Origin: Utricularia gibba
Lineage: Eukaryota; Streptophyta; Magnoliopsida; Lamiales; Lentibulariaceae
NCBI GenBank assembly: GCA_002189035.1
Contig: NEEC01000007.1
Span: 620,001 to 684,000, forward strand
Reading direction: 5' to 3'
DNA: 64,000 bases
Of this stretch, positions 1 through 13,180 are shown piece by piece. Within the stretch, counting starts at the first letter, position 1. Each line of letters starts with the position of its first letter. The notes under the pieces are model-generated. The model saw only the letters and a list, made by a program, of their open reading frames with translations, was not told the DNA's origin and searched no databases. The position numbers and the translations under genes were made by a program.

Positions 1-872
<872 letters not shown>

Positions 873-2726
873 CTGGATGCATAGTCAGTCTCAGGCACAG
901 CTCCACAGAATTACAACAATAGTAATCTCTACACAGAAAATGTACTCCCTCTAACGAGCGGGGTACCTTAGGTTTGTCGTCTATCTTCGGTAGACTAGAA
1001 TGCTACTTGAATAGCTTCAACAATTAAGTACAAAAGTAGCTGCTGATTTGTTGCCGTACCTTTTCAAATATATATTAATAAGAACCGGTGTGGCAGAGGC
1101 GAAACCAGAGGTCAACCCTCTATTCCGGTGGGCCGGAGACGAGCTCTTGATAGCTCGCCCGTGCCGCTGACCTTCCCAAAGGAAAAAAAATTTGTGTACT
1201 TGTGAAATGACGATAAGGTACTCGATAAAGGTCATTAAATTTTAAATTTAAAAATTGTTTTTTAATTCACAATGTTTTAATTATTTTCATTTTACAGTAA
1301 AATATTTTAATTTATGCAAAATACAGTCAATAAATTCAGTCAATAAGTTTATCAATAAATTCAATTTATGTCATATCAGTTAAAAACTATTTTAAAAATT
1401 TTTAAAATTTGAGATAAATATTTTTAAATAGAATTAAAATTTAATATACATTTTTAAAAAATATTATACAGTTATTAAAAATTATGAAAAAAATACTAAA
1501 AAATTATGAAAAATTATTACAATTTTTTCTAGTTTCATTTATTATAATTTACTACAAAATGGTATTATAGAAATAATAATTCTATATACAAAACTTCTTT
1601 TATCTCTTCGTATTTCAATTTTAATCAAAGATATTTATGCAAATTTAAGTATCAAAATGAAAGGTTTGTTAGTATCTGTGATATAGTTGGTGTAATCGAA
1701 GAAGAAACATATGAGAATGACGTAGTACTTTAGAGAAAGTATAAGAATGCATTATCTATGTTCACGTATTACTATTAAGATGTTTAAATCTAAAAAAAAT
1801 TAGATAATGTAAGTATCATAGAAGAAATATTAAAAATTGAGAAAAATAATTTTTAAAAATTTAAAATATTTATAAAAATATATATTGAATTTTAGTTATA
1901 TTTAAAAATATATATATCAAATTATAAAAATTTTTAAAATATTTTTTGACCGAAATGCCATAAATTGAATTTATTTGTAAACTTTTTAACCGAATTTTAC
2001 ACAAGTTAAAGTATTTGACTTTAAAATAAAAATGACTTAAACATTGTGACTTAAAAAATGATTTTTTTCCAATTTTAAACACGAATTATAAACTTCAAAT
2101 TGAGAAAGTGAATATTCAAAATATGAATAAAAGGATCAAAAATCTCGGTGCTTTGACTTTCACCGTTACGGAGAGATTACGGTAAACTATAAATATTATT
2201 GTTTTTACTTCCATAAGGTGCGGTAAATAGTTTCAAATTATAAATAGGAGGAGGCAGGCATCTTGTATCTATCCCGTAGTCGGTTTGGTAAATATTCGGT
2301 TCGGTGGTTTCGGGATTCGAGGCTTCGTTTTTTCTTTCTTTCGGATTCTGTTTCGTCTTCGAAGAATTCGGTATGCCGTTTTTCTCATGGGGCATTGTGT
2401 TTATTCGTTGGTCTGATGCCCGAATTTGGCTTCTCAGATGTTCTTGATGTTGTTGTGGAAGATGGTGCGGTTTTGTTCTGTATGTTTGGTAGATTCTTTG
2501 ATTCAAATTCTGAGAATGGAACTCTTTGTTGCGGTTTCCGTGAATGCAGTGATGATTAAGACACTCAAAATTTCAATTGGAATTAGGTTAATTCTTTATG
2601 TAAATGTATTCTCTTTTGTTAAAATACGTGGTTTTTCTTGTTGTTGTTTGTGTATGCAGTTTTATGCTGAGGTTAGTGACGGGTGCTGAGGTGGATCAAT
2701 ATATTCGCTCCTTACCGAGGGATAAC
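873..2726. other. AT-rich intergenic region and probable leader of the JmjC gene
   Basis: Positions 1240-2200 are extremely A/T-rich low-complexity sequence without coding signal. A small GC-rich patch at about 1080-1190 contains short inverted repeats (for example CGAGCT...AGCTCG) and may be a decayed element. From about 2230 the composition becomes transcript-like. A short open stretch at 2419-2559 and an intron-like acceptor near 2660 suggest that the 5' leader of the downstream demethylase gene starts here. Confidence 0.5.
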
Positions 2727-5700
2727 ATGAAGAGACAGAGGTCTCTACCTGCAAGGAATACGAGGCTGGTCGTTGTTTCAGATGATGAGGGAGACAATGC
2801 GTTGGTTAGAACATATTCAAGTTTGATAGAATCGCCACTAGAAGGAAGTGGTCATCTAACGAACTCAATGAAGAGCATTCATAGTAATGAGAAGGGAAAT
2901 GATATGGTTCCGTTTCCAGATGAATCTGTTTGTTTGAAGAAGAATTTCAGCGCAGGAGGTCATTGCAGGACTATGGAGGAGTTGTGCAAACCTGAAGGGC
3001 TGTTGAATGATCGAAAAGCTGTCTCAAAAATTAAAACTTTACCTGAAAAAAGACAGATGGAAGCCTCCGCAAGGTCAATCAAGAAGGAGATGTCTAGAAC
3101 TAAAACCCAAGTTTTGAGGAAGAGAAGAGGACGTGACAGTGACGAAGATTGGGATGAGACAAATCAAAAAATGAGACCAGCTGCGACTAGCCCTTGCAAA
3201 AAGAGAAAAGAAAATGATTGCATGTCCTTAAAAAGAAGTCGTGTTGCTTCGGTTAGGTTCACGGATGCTAACTTTTATGTAGGTGACTGGGTTGATGAAG
3301 AAGAAGAAGGGGTTTCGCATACAGAAAAAAGCAAGCAAAGACGTGGTCCATTCATCGTATCAGAAACAGAGTATTCTTATAATGCCAATAAAACTCTGAT
3401 AGTCTATAAGAGGAAATCTACCTGTTTCAACTCACATTCAATTTCTCTGTTGCCGTCTACACCATCCTCCTGTTCAAGAAGAATACAAAATGGCAGAAAA
3501 CCGAGGTCTATCCCAATGTTGAAAGGAAGGTAGGCATCCTTCGAACTTTATCTGTGGGCATCTTCTGTTTTGTTTTTCTTGTTGACATTATCCATTTATC
3601 AGAAACAGGTGAATATGAAGCAGTCAGGAAACTGTCATCAGTGTCAGAAATCACACAAAAGAATTGTTGTTCCATGTAAACAATGCGAGAAGCTATACTG
3701 TCTCAACTGTATCAGGCAATGGTTCGTGTTCTAAACCAGCCACATTTTCTTTTTTTAGCAATTTTTGCCAGTAGTCTTTCTCGATGGGTAAGAAGTCTAT
3801 TGTTACTATCATAATCCCCCATTGAAAGCTAATTTCCGCCGCTCGTTTCCATAGGTATCCATCATCATCAGCAGTCGAAATTTCAAACTGTTGCCCTTAC
3901 TGCCGTGGTAATTGCAACTGTTCCTCGTGTTTGCATTCAGCAGACAATCTGAAGGTTTGAATGTTCCGAAACATATCCTTATTATTATTCAGTTCCTTGT
4001 TTTTATTTCATCTGTATTTCTTTTCAGACATTTAAGAGGGAAATGAATGATGACGAGAAGATTCAGCATCTCAAGTATTTCATACACAAACTTTTCCCGT
4101 ACCTTAAAAACATCCATGAAGAACAGGTTGAGGAGATTGAGAAAGAGGCCAAAGTTCTTGGTATGAAATTTTTTAGATAATATCAAGTATTTGACATGCG
4201 TCTTCCTACTCCAATGACGGATTTGTGACAGGGGTATCGTCGTCTTCTGTGGTGGTAAAACAAGGAATTTGCCACGAGAGTGAGCGAGTATATTGGTGAG
4301 TGAATGGATATTTAACCTTTAACCACTGTCTTTTTCGCGGCTTTCTGATTTGAAACTTTATCTGCCTAACGCGTGGTGCAGCAACCGCTGCTCAACTTCA
4401 ATTTTCGATCTGCATCGAAGTTGCCCAGATTGCTATTATGAACTCTGTCTTGGATGTTTCTGGGAGATCCATGAATGTCAACTTCCAGAAGTTCACCACA
4501 AAGATAGTTCGGAATATGTGTTCAAGGGATTTGATTATATGCATGGGGGAGATCCCTTGACAGAATCTTGTCATGAGTGCCCAGATGGAGTTTTTGAATT
4601 GGCTGGCGGGACGTTTTCTGTCAAAGATGGGTGCATATTTTGCCCTCCCCTCAAATGGGTGCATGTGGCAGCTGCAAATTGGAGCTCAAGCGTCTTCTTC
4701 CAGTGAACTGGATTTCAGGTTTAAAGAAACAAACTGAGAAAAAAATGAGCAGATCTAAAACTCTCACCATGGACTGCCAACCTTCACTCGGCTGCAGTGA
4801 CTGCCCAACGTCGCTCAAGGCAGCTTCTAGGAAAGGCTCAAAGGATAACCATTTATATTGCCCTAATTCAGTGGAAATCCTGCAGGATGAAGAGTTGCAT
4901 TTCCGTAGCCACTGGGCCAAGGGTGAGCCTGTAATTATCAAAGATACCCTTCAGCAGTCATCTGGGTTAAGCTGGGAACCCATGGTTATGTGGCGTGCTT
5001 TATCTGAGCATGCAAATGCAAAAGGAAATTCAAGGACGTCTGACTTGAAGGCTGTGGAATGCTTGTCTTGTTGTGAGGTTAGTTCCATATTTTTTTTCTA
5101 AACAGAAGGCTCTCAAAATCTTGAATGCAGAGTAATGTTTGCTAGGGTTTAGGAGACCTCAGAGTATACCCTGACTTGTTGTTGGATTACACAGGTTGAA
5201 ATTACTACACGACAGTTCTTCAAAGGTTACACGGAAGGGAGACAATACGCAAATTATTGGCCTGAGATGCTTAAACTCAAAGACTGGCCTCCACATGACA
5301 AATTTGAGAATTTGCTTCCTCGACATTGTGAGGAGTTCATCCGTGCTCTGCCCTTTCAGGAATACACGGATCCGAGATCTGGTTTTCTTAATGCTGCTGC
5401 AAGGTTACCTAAGAATATCAACAAACCTGATTTGGGTCCTAAAACATATATTGCTTATGGCTTCAAGGAGGAACTTGGGAGAGGAGATTCCGTCACAAAG
5501 CTTCACTGCGACTTGGCTGATGCGGTACGCAACCTAAACTCTCACTCTTCTTTTTGTTTTCATAACCTGGCAATGCAGTTCTTTCCCATATTTTTCCCTT
5601 GCTGTGTCTCTGTTAATGAGACCCTCATTGGCATCATTCTGGGGTAGTCATGACTCGTAACGATAGATGCCTTATACCCACACTCAACTCCTTAGGAATT

Positions 5701-8350
5701 AGCATCCCAACCTTTATTCACCATCAGCCTCGATACACCTACCATCACTATATAGTTCTATATGTGTGTATGAAAACAAGTTCAAGAACACGTGTAGAAC
5801 CCACTGTCACATTCCCACCTTAGAAAACCCGAGGCATCGAATCATGGCCAGAAATTGATGACCCTTGTAGTTCTATCTCTTATCCCTGCCCAACCATGCA
5901 GTTTCTTTCAACTTCCTTCCAAAACAACTCACCTTCGAGATTGGATACAAAAGTCCTTTAAGGTAGTGTGTGCAATAGAGCCTTGCCTAAGAGATCTAGT
6001 GCTATGTACCCATGCATTTGCATGCTCTTTTTCCAAAGGTTTCCAAAAGCCAGAGCCTTTGAGCTGGTCAACGATCAGGTAGAACCATGATCATGAACTT
6101 GATACACGATTTGGAAAATATCGCATAGTCCTCGATTTCGGACTCGATTTCGGATTGGGATCTTCTTAAAAATTGCTGAATGCTTTTGGCTAAAAATCAT
6201 GTCAAAGGGAAATATGGATCCTTGTGGTGGGTGATTGGTTTCATGGAAATCTCCATGAATCCCCCAATAAGGAGCAAAACTTGTGCTCCTACTTCCAATG
6301 AAGTAGTCGCTATGTGATGATACCTTGCTCTTTCAAGGCATTCATCATGTTAATAGCGAAACATACCTCCCCTATGTGGGAGAGAACCTTATCCCCACTT
6401 GCTATCAAAACCAAGCGACTTCACTTCAATACAATGCTGATAGGGAGAGAGAGAAAGTACATGATTTAGGTTGAGTTATCAATTCAGCTCATTAGCTACT
6501 CCATTTTCTATCAAAGAAAATACATTGGCATCAATTCCATGTTGATAGATTTGATTGTTCCTATCATGAATCATTGTGTTATCAAACTCATTGAAATGTG
6601 GTTCATGTATGAACTTATCTTATGTTCTATGAATACGATTGTCGAACTCATGGATTAATCGATCGATTTTTCGAAATGGATGTCAAATTGATGATGAATC
6701 CATTGAATGGATTAAGCGATAAACTAAAGTCGCTTAATTGCTTATCCCCAATTCGATTTATCAGTTTGTCAACTAGGCTTGGTTCCCCTAGTTTGGACAC
6801 AAACAAGTTATTTGCCAACTTCATTCCAACTCCTTGGTTGTAGAGATGGGAAATGAATCCTACTAACTTAAATAGGTGTGATTGGAAAATGTAACCTATA
6901 TTTATTTCATATAATTTTTCGATGATTTTGAGAGAATGAAAATTGATATTCCGCAAATTTTTAAAAATATTAAATATTTATAAATTTTTGAGTTTTTTGA
7001 AATAGAACTCATTCATATTTGATGGAAAAATTATTATTAGGACACATATTTCGAACAAAACGCTAATGATATAGCAGTCTATTACTAATTGTTTAAACAA
7101 TTAAATAAATTGATTTCTCATATTTATTTTTATTGGTAAATTGTAAATTATAATTTTTTTAATAATTAGAATGAGCATTCAATTTATTTGAATTATTTAA
7201 AAACATTTTGATATCCTAAATATTTAATTTTGTCTGCCACTTGGCCAGTAAATGTGTACGCTAAAAATTTATATGAATACATTTAATTGGGATATTATTT
7301 AGGGCATTGATTGTGTATCTTCAAAATTGCAGGTGAATATCTTGACTCACACGGCGGAAGTTTCCCTGACTGAGAGCCAGCGGCGAGCCATTCCTTCCCT
7401 GAAACAAAGGCATAGAGCTCAGGATGAACTTGAGCGCAAGGCCAGAGAAGAATCTCTGGACAGCCCTCGAAAATCCGACGGAGAAGAGGATCAAGATAAG
7501 GGAAGTGCAGCTGAGACAGATGGACCGTCGTCTCCGCATGCGTCGGAAGAGTGTGCCCAAGATAGAGACGGCGGCGCGTTGTGGGATATTTTCAGGCGGG
7601 AAGATGTTCCGAAGTTGAAGGAGTATCTCATCAAGCACGCTCATGAATTCAGACACACATACTGCTGTCCAGTAGATGAGGTAGCCTCCTCGAATAACTG
7701 ATCCTCAACAACTAATTTGGTTTTTCAGTACGCTGCTGGTGATCTGTTGCTCCCTTTCTTCAGGTCGTTCACCCCATTCACGATCAGTCCTTCTACCTGA
7801 CAATGGAGCACAAAACTAAACTGAAGAAAGAATACGGTGAGTCTGCACTAGTTAAGAGTCGCTCTCCAGTGTCACATTTATGTGAGTTTTCTGCATTGTC
7901 ATCCAGGAATAGAGCCTTGGACATTTGAGCAGAAACTTGGCGAGGCAGTTTTTATTCCAGCAGGCTGTCCACACCAAGTGAGGAATCTGAAAGTATGTGA
8001 TCAGTTTTCTAGATTTCATGGCCATGATCACAACTCGGATGATGCTCATCTTCTCCCCATCTTTCCTATGCAGTCATGCACAAAAGTCGCCCTCGACTTC
8101 GTTTCTCCTGAAAGCATACATGAGTGCTTGAAAATGACAGAGGAACTCAGAAAACTACCAAGGGATCACAGAGCCAAAGAAGACAAGTTGGAGGTAATGT
8201 GCTGCAGCTCTTTCAGGGGGGGGAACCTCATTGATTGCTTACCTATTTGCACGGATTGCTCAGGTGAAGAAGATGATCCTTCATGCCATTAACCAAGCGG
8301 TTGAAGAAATGGAACAACTGATACCAAGCGGCCTGGACGACCATGAATAG
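2727..8350 (+). CDS. JmjC-domain histone H3K9 demethylase, KDM3/JMJ25 (IBM1) family
   Basis: Exons: about 2727-3529, 3607-3721, 3855-3954, 4028-4160, 4232-4295, 4382-5077, 5195-5524, 7333-7680, 7764-7836, 7907-7992, 8074-8193 and 8264-8350. Order: basic, charged N-terminus; a zinc-binding Cys-rich region (CHQCQKSHK ... [14 protein letters not shown]); then a second Cys cluster and the JmjC domain. The JmjC iron ligands are present: HxD in [10 protein letters not shown] and the distal His in [10 protein letters not shown]. Family members remove H3K9 mono/dimethylation in the nucleus. Two places break the frame by one missing base. At 4644-4650 a C seems lost just before [13 protein letters not shown]. 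At the first intron (about 3529) the exon phases do not match. The start is uncertain: ATG 2727 is the first in-frame Met outside intron-like sequence. The closest paralogue (JMJ25 versus JMJ26/27/29) is not resolved. Confidence 0.88.
5525..7332 (+). other. Long 1.8-kb intron inside the JmjC domain
   Basis: This intron splits the JmjC domain directly after the HxD iron ligands; the neighbouring introns are about 70 to 120 bases. It has a canonical GT start and a TTGCAG end. The 5' half is of mixed composition and looks like foreign, decayed repeat sequence without a recognisable open reading frame. The 3' third (about 6900-7320) is AT-rich. I could not identify terminal repeats or a target-site duplication. 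Confidence 0.7.
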
Positions 8351-9095
8351 CAGTCATACAAAACTGCTGACACCAGCATTCCCCTATCTCCCTCTGTTGA
8401 AAAAGGCTTAGCCACGATAGTTCTCTCCTGGTTTTACAGGCAGTAGTCATTCTCCATGTCATGCCCTTCTCCTTGAGAAGAAGAGTGCCTTCCTAAACAG
8501 CCCGTTTTAGTGCAACCCGACCCGACCCATTGACATCCTACCGTTTAGTCATTCTCCTCTCAAATCAGAATAATTGGGGTTTCGGTATTGACATCATACG
8601 GGGAAATGTCTGCTCCCTTATTGCTTGCAAGATCCCATCCCTAAAGTCTATGATTTTGCATTTTTTTCCAGATTAAGTTAATGAAAAAAAAGAAATTGAC
8701 TTAAATAGTAGTTAATGAATTCGTTGATGCCTGTGAGGCTGAGGCTGAGGCATCTTCTGGTGTGCTTGGAACTTTCGAAGTGAACTTTGGCATCTGCCGT
8801 TGAAACCACAAGAAAACTGAAGAAAAGCCTCTGAAAAAGCACCTCTCTCCCTCCATCTCTATCACGAACAACACGGGATGTCTCTGAAATTTCTTCTTCC
8901 TCTCCCGAAACAAGGGATTCAAATGCTTGTTTGCAGTCCTGTTTAGCACTTCCACATACCTTGTGTCACCAGATCAGCGCCATGGTTTTGAATCAGTTCA
9001 TGTACTTCCTGAGATCAGTGCATACGTTCAGGAGGAGAAGCATGCGTTGTGATCATCCTGTCTTCTGCGTCTGTTGACCTGATCCATTTGAAGGA
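8351..9095. other. Intergenic: 3' UTR of the JmjC gene and promoter/leader of HT1
   Basis: No coding exon seen. The first 100-150 bases after the stop are probably the demethylase 3' UTR. The remainder presumably holds the HT1 promoter and leader, but I found no convincing TATA box. Confidence 0.4.
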
Positions 9096-10425
9096 ATGCC
9101 ATTTCTGTGCTTTGACCCCTTTTGGATGCGGAGAGGGAAGAGGAAATATTCTCCCTCGTTCTCAGGCATACCTTCATCTTCAGCACCATGCCTAGGTTCC
9201 AGTTCCGGTGGCAATCACGGCATGGAAGGCAAGAGAATCGATAGCCTTGAATCATGGTCCATGATACTGGATGAAACTTGGGATGCAGCAAAGGATGATG
9301 ATGAGGAATGGACAGCAGACCTTTCTCAGCTGTTCATTGGCAACAAATTCGCTTCTGGGGCGCACAGCAGAATCTACAGAGGCATTTACAAACAGCGAGC
9401 TGTAGCTGTGAAGATGGTCAGAATTCCGACTCACAACCGGGAGAAAGGAGCTTTGCTAGAGCAGCAATTCAGGCGGGAAGTAGCTCTCCTTTCTTGCCTC
9501 TCGCATCCCAACATTGTGCAGGTACGATTTCAGAGCAGCAAGAACCAATCTCAGGATAAGAACATGGAAAAATTCAATCTAACCGCAAGAATGCTCTTTT
9601 CGTTCTCCCAGTTCATTGGAGCATGTAAAAGGCCACCAGCTTACTGCATCATAACGGAATACATGTCTCAGGGGAACTTGAGAATGTACCTCAACATGAA
9701 GGAGCCATATTCACTTTCAACAGAAACCATTTTGCGACTGGCCCTCGATATTTCCAGAGGAATGGAGTATCTGCATTCGCAGGGTGTGATCCACAGAGAT
9801 CTTAAATCAACGAACTTGCTGCTCAACGATGAGATGCGTGTCAAAGTCGCCGATTTCGGGACATCTTGCTTGGAAACTGAACTGCGTGAAGCCAAAGGAA
9901 ACAAAGGGACGTACCGATGGATGGCGCCGGAGATGATCAAAGAGCGGCCATACGATCGGAAGGTCGATGTGCACAGCTTCGGGATAGTGCTATGGGAGCT
10001 GACCACCGCGTTATTGCCGTTTCAGGGGATGACTCCGGTACAGGCTGCCTTTGCAGTCTCCGAAAAGGTCATCGTTGCAAATTAGGGTTAACTTCAGGAA
10101 CTTCCCCTTTTGATTTCGAGATGAAATCCATTACGTAATCATCCATCGTTGTCTGATTTCCCATTGAACTGTCGATTCTCATCGAAAATTATCGCAGAAA
10201 GAGCGGCCTCCGGTGCCAGCAAGCTGCCCACCGACGATTTCCCACCTGATAAAACGGTGCTGGGCGGTGAGCCCAAGGAAACGGCCGGACTTCAGCGAAA
10301 TTGTGGCTAAGCTGGAACAATCCGATCGTAGTTTAAAAGAAGGGCTCAATCCGACGATTACCGGCGGCAAAGCCGCAGTGGAACGATTGAAGAGCTGCAT
10401 CTCCATTGCTTCGTCTTCAATGTAA
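9096..10425 (+). CDS. HT1: Raf-like serine/threonine kinase HT1 (HIGH LEAF TEMPERATURE 1)
   Basis: Three exons: 9096-9521, 9612-10067 and 10198-10425. The N-terminus MPFLCFDPFWMRR and the linker EEWTADLSQLFIGNKFASG are characteristic of HT1. The kinase domain is complete: VAVKMV lysine, catalytic loop HRDLKSTN, DFG as VADFGTSC, and the APE region as RWMAPEM. HT1 is a group C Raf-like kinase of guard cells that holds back CO2-induced stomatal closure and is inhibited by MPK4/MPK12. The first intron (9522-9611) is 90 nt, a multiple of three, and has no stop, so retention would insert 30 residues in the N-lobe. The gene is convergent with the next one, 176 nt from stop to stop. ATG 9096 is chosen because the family N-terminal motif begins there. 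Confidence 0.93.
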
Positions 10426-10601
10426 CTGTATGATAGTAAATATCCAATTAATATAACTTGATTGATGGTTTCCATAACCGGAGAAGATGAAGACGATAAA
10501 AAAGCTTGACATTTTCATGTAGGGGAAGAACAGAACAGCGGAATTCATGCTGTTCTTTATCTGCAAGAAAAATGAAAAAACCCAATGATCCATCTTCATC
10601 T

Positions 10602-11134
10602 TCAACCCCATATCTTCGCACCTAGAAAACTCAAAAATTTTCTCACAGGCCCCTTGTACATTTCCCCTTTATCGGAAACTTCTTCCAGTTCCACCGCCGC
10701 CACGTCGCCGGAGCTGGTTTCATTATTAGCCTCCACAGCTACAACATTCTCCACCTCCCAGGAACAATCGCCACTTCATTCAGGATCTTCCATCGCGGCC
10801 TCTCCTTCCCGTTATCTCGCTTACTCAAATTCTCCTCATAAGCGTCGATTATTTGGTGTATGACTAAACTATCAGGCGAAGAATCCCATTTCACCCAGTA
10901 ACTCATGTAACACCGGAAGCAATCGCAGTTAAAAGACGAAGGATGGTCAGCCGGACGCTGTCCAGCGCCAGAATCCGCCGATGAGCAACAAATTAGGTAC
11001 GCCAACACTTCTCTGTCCGCGACCGAGAGCCCCGACGCCAAAGCAAACATCGTCGCCGGCAAAAGTCTCAGGAGGCGGTCGTAAACCGCCGACGGCGTGG
11101 GATGGACGGCGCTTTTCCGGTAAAGCTTCCTCAT
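10602..11134 (-). CDS. Conserved plant protein of unknown function (MRKLYRK... family)
   Basis: A single-exon reading frame starting MRKLYRKSAVHPTPSAVYD and ending in the conserved tail GPVRKFLSFLGAKIWG. The middle contains a Cys/Trp-rich motif, FNCDCFRCYMSYWVKWD, typical of a plant-only family of roughly 180 residues with no assigned role. The frame breaks near 10757-10759, where one G (C on the plus strand) seems missing from a GGG run. Adding it joins the two halves without a stop. From memory, Arabidopsis has a homologue close to HT1 on chromosome 1, so the HT1 neighbourhood may be conserved. The function is unknown. Confidence 0.75.
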
Positions 11135-11666
11135 TGTCTGAAGCTGAAAGACCCTTCATTAGGTTAGATATTTCTAAGAACATTTTAAACCGTGCACGAG
11201 CGGGATTTTCGTGTGCAATGCGGCGCTGGTGTTGGTGTGGACGCATCGATTAGTGCGAAAGATGAGATTTGATTGGTCGAGGAGACGAAAGGACGAAAAG
11301 ACGCCTCTTTTTTCAAAAAGCTTTTGGGCTTATATTGAGTTTATGTGAGCCTAACATTGGGCTCAGCCCATTTAAATAGAAATAAAACAATCAATAAAAA
11401 ATCATTTATATTGTATTTAATATATTTCATTAAACTTCTAACAAAAATCAATTTATCAATAAATAAATTTTCCTAGTCAATGAAGTTTTACCTCTTTTTT
11501 TTCTTTTATTCGAATTATATTAATCAAATGCAATAGCATATTAAACGTATAATTCATAGTTATTTAAATATATTATTAATTAAATTAAACATACTTGATC
11601 AAAAATAGTACTAGAATACGTGACATCATTAATTAAACTATTTTATCAATCTCCAACTCAAAGGAA
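11135..11666. other. Intergenic, AT-rich
   Basis: The GC-rich first 130 bases are probably the leader of the minus-strand gene ending at 10602. The rest (about 11300-11660) is AT-rich with no open reading frame of note. The 3' UTR of the SOBER1-type gene should lie at its right edge. Confidence 0.4.
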
Positions 11667-13180
11667 TTAGTTAACTTTATCAAGCTGTGATTTGATCCAG
11701 GACTGCAGATTTTGGAGCTCTTGGTTGGTGATAGAGTGCCCAACACCAGGGTATGCCTGGTGAAAATCAAACCAAGGGATGAGGAATCATTAGTTCTTTG
11801 TGATCGACCTCGATTAATCTATGACTCGAATCGCATCGATCCGAAAGCTTGAGAGTGGCTGGGATGATTTGTAGTAGTAGTAAGTACCTTGAATTCACAT
11901 CTTACACCAGCGTTTTGGAGGAGGGGAGGACCAGCTTGTCCAGCTTCGAACAGCACCGTTCTGTCAGCCACTCCATGAGACCAGAGAAGGGGAGTCTGCA
12001 AACATGGAGCCAAGCTTCAGATCCCATTTTATGTCTGAACTGAGGCTTTCAACTGCTTGTATGAATGAAAAGATCTTGAAACAATGAACGGTTCATGATC
12101 AAGAACCAAATCAACAGACAACTGCTACTTATGCATCTGAGCTGTTGGATCCAGGTGTTCACAGTGTTCAGCATTGTATGAACAAGGAGATGAAACCAGA
12201 AGGAGGAAAAGAACCTTCTTCGCATCAGGTGTGATGAGTTCAAAGAGTGAAGAGTTGGATGCAAAGGGAACCCATCCACTGAACACTGCACCTCCACCAA
12301 GAGTTTTGGGGTACAAAAGAACGCTTGCCAGAGTCAAGGCGCCTGAAGAACAGGATTCAGAAGCACCCCACAGCATCAGCTGCGTATCCAAAGCAATGAA
12401 ATGAGGAGGATCAAGAAGTGTGTATGTACCGTACCTCCCTGGCTGAAGCCACATACGAAGATGTTCTTCGGATTGGTACCCTCTGCTATCTCTTTGTCAA
12501 TCATGGCATGGACATTCTGCACTGCTTTCAGTAAGCTTCCTTCATCATTTGGGGATTGCTGTTGAAGCATAGCACGAATTGGGAGTTCTCATCAAGCATA
12601 CAATATGGAAGGAGAAATGAAAAACGATGACTCCAGGGCAAGAAAGTGAAAGTGGGAAGTTGAGAGCTCACGGGTGTGAATGGTAATTCGTAAATGTCGA
12701 ACCAGGAAGGCATTACACCACCATCTGCAGCAGAAACCAGAAAGTCAACTTCTGTAACGAAGGATTGGGTTGAAGCAAAACCCAGAATCAAAACCTAGCA
12801 TACGAAATCCCGTCGATTCAAAAAAAAAAAGAAAATCAAAAGCACGATTCGCGGTACGCAGTTGCAATCAACCACCGAGACTCACGATTGCAAGTGACGG
12901 GGTTCCTCGGAGCCGAAGGGAAGGACCATTTGGTGTTATTGAACGCCGGGGAAGTAAAAACCCTCTTAATCGGCTCGTTGGCAGGCCCCGAGTCGCCCAG
13001 TCCATGCAGCCATAAAATAAAGCTTCTGGCCATTGGATCCTCGACTCGCCGGTGGAAAAATAGCGCGTAGATGGTGAGGTTGAGGACGAGAAAAATGAAC
13101 ACTGCGTACTTCGTCGATAGCCCGGTGGTGTTCCTGATCGCCGTTTCGTGTTGGGTCGAAGGGATAGTCAGTCTAGCCAT
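11667..13180 (-). CDS. SOBER1: SOBER1-type acyl-protein thioesterase/carboxylesterase with N-terminal membrane anchor
   Basis: Six exons (minus strand): 12886-13180, 12672-12724, 12435-12558, 12215-12342, 11888-11995 and 11667-11756, all in phase. The alpha/beta-hydrolase triad is visible: Ser in CGFSQGG, Asp in HGVADRTVLF and His in GVGHSITN. The oxyanion-side motif LWLHGLGDSGPAN is also present. The family hydrolyses acyl esters; Arabidopsis SOBER1 has deacylase/deacetylase activity that dampens immune signalling. The canonical family start MARSF is preceded here by about 49 residues that include a hydrophobic stretch (KYAVFIFLVLNLTIYALFF), so the enzyme may be membrane-anchored. Start 13180 (MARLTIP) was chosen; an in-frame upstream ATG exists near 13258. 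SOBER1 and its close paralogue TIPSY1 cannot be separated here. Confidence 0.88.

Noticed and set aside
1017-1235. 72-codon minus-strand frame in the GC-rich patch
   Set aside because: Isolated, no homology by eye, surrounded by AT-rich non-coding DNA.
5525-7332. Copia or gypsy retrotransposon call for the long JmjC intron
   Set aside because: No readable gag/pol protein motifs, terminal repeats or target duplication could be identified by eye.
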